Origin: an uncultured Lachnospiraceae bacterium
GTDB taxonomy: Bacteria; Bacillota; Clostridia; Lachnospirales; Lachnospiraceae
Assembly: GCA_910584725.1 (NCBI GenBank)
Contig: CAJUBE010000022.1
Coordinates: forward strand, 58,393 to 76,865
DNA length: 18,473 nucleotides
Direction of reading: 5' to 3'
Of this stretch, positions 13,433-18,473 are shown in pieces. Under the pieces are notes generated by a model. The model was not told the origin of the DNA. It did no database searches and saw only the letters and a list, made by a program, of their open reading frames with translations. The position numbers and the translations under genes were made by a program. Numbering within the stretch: position 1 is the first letter of the stretch; every line of letters begins with the position of its first letter.

Positions 13433-14743
13433 ATGAAAGAAAAGTTGTTTACGCGAAACTTTATGCTCTTAGTTTTGGGGCAGGTAAGCTCCCTGTTCGG
13501 CAACTATATCCTGCGGCTGGCACTGTCCATGTATGTGCTGGAACTTACCGGGTCGGCGGCTGTGTTTGCAGGGCTTTTATCGGCGGCGACGATCCCGACC
13601 ATCCTGCTGTCGCCCTTTGGCGGCATTCTGGCTGACCGGGCGGACCGAAGAAATATCATGGTGGCTCTGGATGCCATGACGGGGACGGCGGTCCTGTGCG
13701 CGGCGCTGCTTTTGTCGGAACAGCGTGCGCTTGTGGTGATCGGGGCGCTCCTCGTGCTTCTTTCCGTTCTGGGCGCCTTTGAAACGCCTACGGTGCAGGC
13801 ATGTATTCCAAGTATGCTGACGGGGGATAACATCATTCGGGGGAATGCGGTGGTGAACCAGACCGCCTCCATATCCTATCTGACGGCGCCGCTTCTGGGC
13901 GGTATTTTCTACGCGGCTTTCGGTATAAAGCCTGTGATGTATGCCAGCGTGCTCTGCTTTTTTGTGACCGCGTTTCTGGAGTGTTTTATCAGACTGGATT
14001 ATCGCCCCGCGGGGTTTGGCGGAAATGCCCTCGCTGTGGCAAAAGCGGATTTTCTTGACAGCGTCCGCTTTATCGGGAAAGAGCGGCGGGATATCCTGCG
14101 GATTCTGCTGTTGACGGCATTGTCCCGTTTCTTCGTGATGGGTGTGACGCTGGTGGGGCTTCCCTTTCTTGTGCGGACGGTGCTCGGACTGGACGCCAGA
14201 TATTACGGCGCGGCGGAGAGTGTGCTTGCGGTCGCTGTGATCGCAGGCAGCATGGCGGCGGGCGTTCTGGCGGGGAAAGTGAAATACCCCGCAGCAAGCA
14301 GCGTGGGTATTAAACCCTCGCGGCAGTCGCCAAATGCCTGCAAGCAGTCACTTGGCTCGTTGCTCGCGGGAATAAAGAAGGGCGGATTGTCGCCCATGCT
14401 GGCGGCGGTCGGTCTCTGTATTGTCCCGGCGGGACTTGCCTTTCTGCTCCCGGCAGGAACAGGGGTGCGGTATGCGGTTCTTGTGGCTGCTTTTTGCGGG
14501 ATGCAGATAGCGATCAGCATGTTTTCCATCTATGCGGTGTCCATGATCCAGCAGGGCACGCCGGAGCATATGATTGGCAAGGTGATGGCTTACACGTCCG
14601 CCATTACCATGTGCGCCCAGCCGGCGGGGCAGATGGTGTACGGCTTTTTGTTTGACGGGTGTAAGGAGGCAGTCTGGCTGGTGCTGATTCCGACCGGGGT
14701 GATTGTGTGCGGGATCGGGGTGGCAGTTGGGAGGAAGGGGTGA
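13433..14743 (+). CDS. MFS efflux transporter with an in-frame repeat insertion
   Basis: 436 residues with about 12 membrane helices. Motif A between helices 2 and 3 reads GGILADRADRRN. The family looks like the MFS exporters often annotated as macrolide or multidrug efflux proteins. The loop after about residue 283 contains a Ser/Lys/Pro/Gly stretch of about 31 residues (285-315) that coincides with a palindromic DNA element. Removing it would leave about 405 residues, normal for the family, and would join GVLAGKVK to KKGGLSPML, a plausible central loop. The insertion keeps the frame and adds no stop, so the pump may still work. The AAGGGA upstream is about 12 nt from the ATG, a weak ribosome-binding site. 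Probably controlled by the adjacent TetR repressor. Confidence 0.88.
   Translation: MKEKLFTRNFMLLVLGQVSSLFGNYILRLALSMYVLELTGSAAVFAGLLSAATIPTILLSPFGGILADRADRRNIMVALDAMTGTAVLCAALLLSEQRALVVIGALLVLLSVLGAFETPTVQACIPSMLTGDNIIRGNAVVNQTASISYLTAPLLGGIFYAAFGIKPVMYASVLCFFVTAFLECFIRLDYRPAGFGGNALAVAKADFLDSVRFIGKERRDILRILLLTALSRFFVMGVTLVGLPFLVRTVLGLDARYYGAAESVLAVAVIAGSMAAGVLAGKVKYPAASSVGIKPSRQSPNACKQSLGSLLAGIKKGGLSPMLAAVGLCIVPAGLAFLLPAGTGVRYAVLVAAFCGMQIAISMFSIYAVSMIQQGTPEHMIGKVMAYTSAITMCAQPAGQMVYGFLFDGCKEAVWLVLIPTGVIVCGIGVAVGRKG
14285..14376. repeat. Palindromic repeat element inside the MFS gene
   Basis: Two folds are visible. TACCC-CGC with GCG-T-GGGTA (14285-14309) forms a bulged hairpin. GCCAAATGCCTGC (14329-14341) and GCAGTCACTTGGC (14344-14356) pair at 11 of 13 positions across a 2-nt loop. 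The flanks CCCTCGCGG (around 14315-14323) and CTCGCGGG (14363-14370) are also partly complementary. The density of folding is unlike ordinary coding DNA and suggests a small dispersed element. No second copy lies in this window. Confidence 0.5.
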
Positions 14744-14778
14744 GAAGTCTTGCAATGGCTGTTGTTTTTTAAATGCAC

Positions 14779-14807
14779 TGGACATATTGTATGTTTTGGT
14801 GTATTTT
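14779..14807 (+). promoter_or_regulatory. Candidate promoter of the GNAT-MazG-DUF2262 operon
   Basis: TGGACA (14779-14784), a 17-bp spacer and TATTTT (14802-14807) lie 42 bp before the GNAT start in an AT-rich gap. It matches 9 of 12 consensus positions. Confidence 0.5.
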
Positions 14808-14849
14808 TTGTTTGGAAAGATTGATTCTATATTTATGCGGAGGCTGTAT

Positions 14850-15332
14850 ATGGAAATCACATTATTAAGGGCAAATATTGACGACGCAGAAGAGCTACAT
14901 GCCATGCAGGTTGAAGCGTTCAAGGAATTATTGGAGAAATATCAGGATTTTGACACCAGCCCTGCAAATGAAAGCGTGGAAAAAGTGGAAGCGCGCTTGC
15001 AGCAGGACTTTACATATTACTACTTTATCTGTATCGGACAGCAAAAGGCAGGAGCCATTCGTGTTATAGACAAAAAGGAAAACGGAATAAACAAAAGAAT
15101 TTCCCCGATATTTATACTGCCGGAATTTCAGGGGAAAGGCATCGCACAGAAAGCAATCCGGCTGTGTGAGGAAACACATGGAAACGAAAACTGGGAGCTG
15201 GACACAATTTTGCAGGAGCCTAAAAACTGCCATCTGTATGAAAAAATGGGGTATCGCCAGACGGGAAAAACAGAAGTCATTAACGAAAGACTTACATTAA
15301 CCTTTTATGAAAAGAAGGGGGCAGACATATGA
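14850..15332 (+). CDS. GNAT-family N-acetyltransferase
   Basis: 160 residues from ATG 14850, with GGAGG 6 nt upstream; the longer open frame to the left overlaps the MFS gene and is not supported. The order of GNAT elements is visible. The N-terminal strand and helix read MEITLLRANIDDAEELHAMQ. The central strand is ISPIFILPEFQ. The acetyl-CoA loop QGKGIAQKAI (pattern Q-x-x-G-x-A) follows. The C-terminal part reads NCHLYEKMGYRQTGKTE, where Tyr is the usual general acid. It transfers an acetyl group from acetyl-CoA to an unknown amine. It overlaps the next gene by 4 nt (ATGA), so both are translated together. Base composition is clearly richer in A and T than the MFS gene before it, suggesting a separate origin. 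Confidence 0.9.
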   Translation: MEITLLRANIDDAEELHAMQVEAFKELLEKYQDFDTSPANESVEKVEARLQQDFTYYYFICIGQQKAGAIRVIDKKENGINKRISPIFILPEFQGKGIAQKAIRLCEETHGNENWELDTILQEPKNCHLYEKMGYRQTGKTEVINERLTLTFYEKKGADI

Positions 15333-15670
15333 TGGAAGTGACGATTGCGGAACTGGAAGCCTATTTACTTGACAATTACGGGAATGGTGGGATCGACCAG
15401 AGCTTATTTATGAAACTCGTTGAAGAAATCGGCGAAGTGGCGGAGGTTCTAAATAAAAAAGCAGGCAGAAAAAAGTCGGACGGCGAAGATTTGCAGTCGC
15501 AGCTGGGTAACGAACTGGCGGATGTGATACATTACGCCGTCGCCATTGCCGCGCTGAATGACATTGATATGAATAAAATGATTCTGGAAAAAGATAAAAC
15601 AGCTTCTGTAAAATACAACCATGGAACAAATCTGGAACAGTTTATTATGGACAAGAGGAGTGGAATTTAA
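15329..15670 (+). CDS. MazG-like nucleotide pyrophosphohydrolase
   Basis: 113 residues; start ATG 15329 overlaps the GNAT stop (a second ATG at 15332 is possible). The all-alpha NTP-PPase signature is present: E32-E33-x-x-E36 in KLVEEIGEVAEVLN and E62-x-x-D65 in NELADVIHYAVAIA, which together bind the metal ions. Small MazG-like proteins hydrolyse (d)NTPs, often non-canonical ones, to the monophosphate and pyrophosphate and act as house-cleaning enzymes. The middle of an operon with an acetyltransferase and a DUF2262-like protein gives no specific substrate clue. Confidence 0.88.
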   Translation: MMEVTIAELEAYLLDNYGNGGIDQSLFMKLVEEIGEVAEVLNKKAGRKKSDGEDLQSQLGNELADVIHYAVAIAALNDIDMNKMILEKDKTASVKYNHGTNLEQFIMDKRSGI

Positions 15671-15683
15671 CAGGAGGCAGAAA

Positions 15684-16091
15684 ATGCAGTTTGAAAAGTT
15701 TCTTGAGAAGTTTGATGAAGATGATACATTTATCTGTTATCATCCAACAGCCCCGATTAAAATATTTGATTGTAAACTTGACAATTGCGAATGTGAAATT
15801 AACATTTCCAAACAATTGAGCGCGGAAGAAGCGCTGCCCGTATTGACAGATTATTTGAATTGGTTAGCGTCGTGCGAAGGCGAAGTCAGAAGCTATTTTG
15901 TTTCAAAGCTGGGTGAAGATTTGCCGGTGGACTGGTATCGGAGCATTGAAGTTTACAGTGCCAGCATAACGTTTGTAAAGGAGACAGATTTTGGGGCAAC
16001 TGTCAGCTTCGGAGAAAGCATTTTTTCAGATCATATTGTGGAACTGTATTTTGAGGGTCACGAAATTGTTGATGATATACTAAACGGGTAA
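15684..16091 (+). CDS. DUF2262-like protein of unknown function
   Basis: 135 residues from ATG 15684, chosen because AGGAGG (15672-15677) lies 6 nt upstream; the longer open frame starting at 15621 overlaps the MazG-like gene and lacks a ribosome-binding site. No signal peptide or membrane helix. The C-terminal part, SASITFVKETDFGATVSFG followed by ESIFSDHIVELYFEGHE, resembles the beta-rich end of DUF2262 proteins, where an F-x-x-H-x-I/V-x-V pattern is usual. The upstream PVLTDYLNWLASCEGEVRSY also fits the helix with a conserved Trp. The biochemical role of this family is not known to me. It is the last gene of the operon; a promoter for the next gene follows. Confidence 0.55.
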   Translation: MQFEKFLEKFDEDDTFICYHPTAPIKIFDCKLDNCECEINISKQLSAEEALPVLTDYLNWLASCEGEVRSYFVSKLGEDLPVDWYRSIEVYSASITFVKETDFGATVSFGESIFSDHIVELYFEGHEIVDDILNG

Positions 16092-16123
16092 GACTTGTTT
16101 CGGTTCATTTAAAACAAAAATGA

Positions 16124-16152
16124 TTGACGTAATTTTTTATATTTGCTAGCAT
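16124..16152 (+). promoter_or_regulatory. Promoter of the disrupted transglutaminase-like gene
   Basis: TTGACG (16124-16129), a 17-bp AT-rich spacer and TAGCAT (16147-16152) lie 50 bp before the ATG at 16203. Confidence 0.65.
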
Positions 16153-16173
16153 TTTATGCAGAGCAGGCACCTA

Positions 16174-16192
16174 CTCCTAAAAATTTTAGGAG
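16174..16192 (+). promoter_or_regulatory. Palindrome containing the ribosome-binding site
   Basis: CTCCTAAAA (16174-16182), A, TTTTAGGAG (16184-16192) are perfect arms, and the right arm contains AGGAG of the AGGAGGG ribosome-binding site (16188-16194) for the ATG at 16203. In RNA this could hide the site; in DNA it could bind a repressor just downstream of the promoter. Confidence 0.6.
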
Positions 16193-16202
16193 GGAATAGA
16201 AA

Positions 16203-16831
16203 ATGAATGATAAAATGCTGCAACGGTATCTGGAAACCAGTGTCTATACGGATGTGGGACCATACAGAGATTTTGTGTTGTCCTTGCCGGACGACATAGC
16301 GTCCATAGGAATGTGCGGCTGGACAGCGCAGGATTTACGAAGAACAGGGATGTGACAAAGAGAATTACCGTGTCCTGCAGGCAGGCATCCGTCTTGTTCA
16401 GCGCCATTTTGAAAGCGAAGGGAATCCCATGCCGTTCCAGAGCCGGATTTATGGATTTTGGCGATGCGGGCGAAAGTTATATGGAACACTGGGTGAACGA
16501 ATATTGGGATTTCGGGGAAAGCAGATGGGTGCTGGCGGACGTGGACGGCTATTACGAATACGACCCGCTGGAAGGCGTCTGCGAGTATCTGTTTATGGAT
16601 TTTCACGCGCTGATGAACAATGAAATTTTTTATTCCTATCAGCCGCAGTATCTTCGCGGCGGCATACGGAATCTGAGTGAAGAGGAATTTTGCGAGATTG
16701 ACGGACTGGCGGAACTTTTGGCGGAGCCTGACGAAAACAGGGAGCGGATAGAGCGTTTGTGGCAGGACAATGAAAAATTCTCCATTCTGACAAACAACAC
16801 GCAGAATATGTATCATGATACATTTCAATAA
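16203..16831 (+). pseudogene. Transglutaminase-like protein gene, frameshifted and internally shortened
   Basis: The real start is ATG 16203 (AGGAGGG upstream). It reads MNDKMLQRYLETSVYTDVGP and RDFVLSLPDDIASIG, then runs to a stop at 16350-16352. From about 16313 the protein continues in another frame to TAA 16829-16831. That part contains a transglutaminase/papain-like catalytic triad: Cys in TVSCRQASVLFSAILKAKG, His in EHWVNEYWD and Asp in WVLADVDGYY. As I recall, intact relatives have about 50-60 residues between the SLPDDI segment and the catalytic Cys region, and these are absent here. This points to an internal deletion that also shifted the frame near 16310. A GTG at 16313 could in principle start the second part, but its ribosome-binding site is poorly spaced. 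The gene ends 3 bp from the convergent DUF1905 gene. Confidence 0.7.
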
Positions 16832-16834
16832 GGA

Positions 16835-17521
16835 TCACGCATGGTTTCCGGTTTCCCAGCACCACTTTGCAATTTTTTCAATCAGTGCGGCATCGACCTT
16901 GCCATAGGGGATGCGGATTGTTCCCTTATCGGTTTTGTAGTCGTGAAGTTCCTTTGCGAAATGCAATACGGCTTCGGGTCCCGGGTACAGTCCGATGTGC
17001 CCTTTGGACGCGGCAAAGTGAAGAATATTATGCTTTTTCCAGAAGGTCGGCATACTCCATGAGATACGTTCCTCCGCTTCCGGCAGGGCGTCGCGGAGAA
17101 TCTGGCGGATATACAGAAGGTCTTCCTGTTTATCCGCATCTTGACTAAGGATATATTCGTCAATCGTCTTTGGCTTTTCGCCACAGTAATGACTCTGGTC
17201 TTTATTCTTAAATTCCCTTCCGCATCTGGGACATTTCCACATAGGTTTTTTCTCGCTTTCCCTTTCACGAATTACCACTTCGACCACATCGCCAAAGCTC
17301 TTGCCGATCTGTCTGCGTATCTGTCTGGTAACGCCGATGATGTAACAGGGCGTGCCCATTTTTACCACCTGTCCCCGGTACGGAACGCCGTCGAAGGTGG
17401 CGTTTACGAGCAGGCGCCCTTTGCCAAAAAGCTCTTTGATGTCATAGGGCACTTCTACATAGGCGGCATCCATATTTTCGTTTTGCAGTATCGTTGCACT
17501 GAATTTCAGATATTTTTCCAT
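16835..17521 (-). CDS. DUF1905-zinc ribbon-DUF1801 protein
   Basis: 228 residues in three parts. Residues 1-88 resemble DUF1905 (KFSATILQ, VEVPYDIKELFGKGRLLVNA, RGQVVKMGTPCYIIGVTRQI, GDVVEVVI). A short four-ligand Cys/His zinc ribbon follows (KCPRCGREFKNKDQSHYC, about 96-113). Residues about 118-225 resemble DUF1801/YdhG (TIDEYI, RQILRDALPEAEERISWSMP, FWKKHNILHFAASKGHIGLYP, KGTIRIPYG). These domains are common in small Firmicutes proteins whose biochemical role is not established. A GGAGG lies about 12 nt upstream of the ATG. The XRE regulator gene ends 9 bp upstream on the same strand, so the three minus-strand genes probably form an operon. Confidence 0.85.
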   Translation of the reverse strand: MEKYLKFSATILQNENMDAAYVEVPYDIKELFGKGRLLVNATFDGVPYRGQVVKMGTPCYIIGVTRQIRRQIGKSFGDVVEVVIRERESEKKPMWKCPRCGREFKNKDQSHYCGEKPKTIDEYILSQDADKQEDLLYIRQILRDALPEAEERISWSMPTFWKKHNILHFAASKGHIGLYPGPEAVLHFAKELHDYKTDKGTIRIPYGKVDAALIEKIAKWCWETGNHA

Positions 17522-17530
17522 AGAATAGAT

Positions 17531-17746
17531 TTACCTCCCCGTCTCCCTTTTATACTCCAAAATATCTCCCGGCTGGCAGTCAAGGACGTCACAGATGGCA
17601 TCCAAAGTGGAAAAGCGGATGGCGCTGATTTTTCCTGTTTTTATTTTTGACAAATTAACATTTGCAACGCCGACTTTTTCGGATAGCTCTTTTAGTGACA
17701 TCTTTCTGTCAGCCATAACTCTGTCTAATCGTAAAATAATAGCCAT
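17531..17746 (-). CDS. XRE/Cro-CI family small transcriptional regulator (YozG-like)
   Basis: 71 residues from the ATG ending at 17746; a GTG at 17755 in frame is a weaker choice. Nearly the whole protein is one helix-turn-helix domain: MAIILRLDRVMADRKMSLKE, LSEKVGVANVNLSKIKTGKI, STLDAICDVLDCQPGDIL. This is the short type that partners DUF2975 membrane proteins. The DUF2975 stop codon lies only 9 bp upstream, and AGGTGA in the gap is the ribosome-binding site. It probably controls its own operon, possibly through the inverted repeat upstream of the DUF2975 promoter. Confidence 0.92.
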   Translation of the reverse strand: MAIILRLDRVMADRKMSLKELSEKVGVANVNLSKIKTGKISAIRFSTLDAICDVLDCQPGDILEYKRETGR

Positions 17747-17755
17747 ACTCGTCAC

Positions 17756-18265
17756 CTACAATGTCTCGTCCGCTTGATTTTGTAATTCGCATCCATATTC
17801 GTAAAGCCGGATGATTCCCCAGAAGATAAACCCGGCAATGACTCCGAACCCGATGCTGCTTTGTAAGATCAGCAAGGTAGACAGTACGGAGACAACTTTT
17901 AAATCCTTTACGATTTCTGGTAAAAACGGAGAGTAATCATGATAAATTTTGTTAAATATTCTGGCGATAAAATACATGATGACAGTCACCACCAACGAAA
18001 ACAGAACGCCGAATATCAAAAACACAATACAAGCGTCTACAAACCTGCCTTCGCCTGCTAATTTACCAGCAAAGTAGCCCATATGGCTAAAATCAAAACC
18101 TGTCAGGGATGCGGCAGGCATTGTGCTGAGTGTATTGCGCAATGCAGACAGCACGAATATAGAAATCAAAAATATGCCGGTTAAAATGCCGAATAGTATT
18201 TGAAATATCTTTCCTGTTTTTTCGATGAGCCTGCTTGCCCTTTTCATGTCTTCTAACTTACCCAT
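17756..18265 (-). CDS. DUF2975-family membrane protein
   Basis: 169 residues with four hydrophobic segments: about 19-43, 78-104, 124-140 and 141-155. The NKIYHDYSPF segment before the third helix agrees with the family's conserved D-x-S-P-F pattern. Start: GGGGGG about 8 nt before the ATG at 18265. Proteins of this family stand directly before a small XRE regulator in many Firmicutes, as here, and are thought to work with it, perhaps as a membrane partner that controls the regulator's activity (inference). The gene is AT-richer than the centre of the window. A good promoter lies 44 bp upstream. Confidence 0.88.
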   Translation of the reverse strand: MGKLEDMKRASRLIEKTGKIFQILFGILTGIFLISIFVLSALRNTLSTMPAASLTGFDFSHMGYFAGKLAGEGRFVDACIVFLIFGVLFSLVVTVIMYFIARIFNKIYHDYSPFLPEIVKDLKVVSVLSTLLILQSSIGFGVIAGFIFWGIIRLYEYGCELQNQADETL

Positions 18266-18309
18266 AATAGATGCCCCCCTTTATTTGCCGTTAGCCTTCC
18301 GATACGAGG

Positions 18310-18338
18310 ATTGTATAACATTTTTATATGTAAGTCAA
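18310..18338 (-). promoter_or_regulatory. Promoter of the DUF2975-XRE operon
   Basis: The minus strand reads TTGACT (18338-18333), a 17-bp spacer and TACAAT (18315-18310), 10 of 12 consensus positions. Confidence 0.75.
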
Positions 18339-18344
18339 TTATTT

Positions 18345-18363
18345 TTTAATGTTTATCATTAAA
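18345..18363. promoter_or_regulatory. Inverted repeat upstream of the DUF2975 promoter
   Basis: TTTAATG (18345-18351), TTTAT, CATTAAA (18357-18363) are perfect 7-bp arms, 7 bp upstream of the -35 box. A possible binding site for the XRE protein, though the surrounding AT-richness makes chance symmetry more likely. Confidence 0.4.
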
Positions 18364-18430
18364 TTATTTGCGCTAAATATAAAATATAGATTGGAATGAC
18401 AATGTAAGTTATAATTTGCTAACCGCCATG

Positions 18431-18473
18431 ATTCCGCTCTGCGGAATCTCAAATCAGTGCGGAGAATGCCGTA
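18431..18473. repeat. Second, inverted copy of the structured repeat, cut by the window end
   Basis: Bases 18448-18473 equal the reverse complement of 3427-3452 at 25 of 26 positions, including the GGAGAATGCC hairpin arm (18461-18470). A different perfect hairpin, ATTCCGC-TCT-GCGGAAT (18431-18447), stands directly before it. The rest of the element lies outside the window. Confidence 0.8.

Noticed and set aside
13383..14754. Direct repeat GAAGTCTTGCA on both sides of the MFS gene
   Set aside because: An 11-bp match in a window of this size is expected many times by chance. No transposase or target-site pattern accompanies it.
16313..16831. Intact transglutaminase-like gene starting at GTG 16313
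   Set aside because: The true promoter, ribosome-binding site and family-like N-terminus are at 16124-16310 in another frame, and the GTG has a badly spaced ribosome-binding site. A disrupted gene is the simpler reading.
1..18473. CRISPR arrays, tRNA or rRNA genes, transposases
   Set aside because: No regularly spaced direct repeats other than the protein-coding 45-bp array, no cloverleaf-like sequence, and no transposase or integrase motif was found on either strand.

Overview
The window looks like a chromosomal accessory stretch from a moderate-GC Gram-positive Firmicute of the class Clostridia, most likely a gut Lachnospiraceae-type organism. This is inferred from the strong AGGAGG ribosome-binding sites, the GHKL/LytTR and OmpR two-component systems beside FtsX-type transporters, a surface protein with a Cys-rich membrane anchor, and the DUF2975 + XRE pair. 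No rRNA, tRNA, CRISPR array, transposase or plasmid/phage core gene was seen. Six different regulator families occur in about 18 kb: LytTR, OmpR, MarR, an AraC remnant, TetR and XRE.

Layout. 1-440: the 3' end of a surface-protein gene with 15-residue Gly/Thr/Lys repeats, a CxxCxxCP motif and a C-terminal membrane helix, closed by a good terminator. 589-2695: an AgrA/AgrC-like pair (LytTR regulator and GHKL kinase), followed by a small charged coiled-coil protein of unknown function (2776-3327). 3327-3452: a strongly structured multi-hairpin DNA repeat; an inverted second copy begins at the right edge of the window (18448-18473). 3630-8862: an OmpR regulator, a histidine kinase, an ABC ATPase and a two-FtsX-domain permease, with a TTACA-N4-TGTAA palindrome in front of the transporter genes. 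This resembles peptide-antibiotic sensing and detoxification modules. 8951-10187: a MarR regulator with a perfect palindromic operator plus a TSUP/TauE-type anion exporter. 10283-11947 (minus strand): a 554-residue protein that I read as a leukocidin-like beta-pore-forming module fused to a C-terminal BACON-like domain, without a signal peptide. Its promoter carries a perfect palindrome, and a broken AraC regulator lies just upstream. 12690-14743: a TetR repressor with a consensus promoter and operator, followed by an MFS efflux pump that seems to have absorbed a palindromic repeat in frame. 14850-16091: an AT-richer three-gene operon (GNAT, MazG-like, DUF2262-like). 16203-16831: a transglutaminase-like gene broken by a frameshift and probable deletion. 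16835-18265 (minus): a DUF1905-zinc ribbon-DUF1801 protein and the XRE/DUF2975 pair.

The most unusual items are the putative pore-forming/BACON protein with its palindromic promoter, the paired structured repeats at 3.3 kb and the right edge, and the in-frame repeat inside the MFS gene. All family names come from reading motifs by eye; no database search was run.
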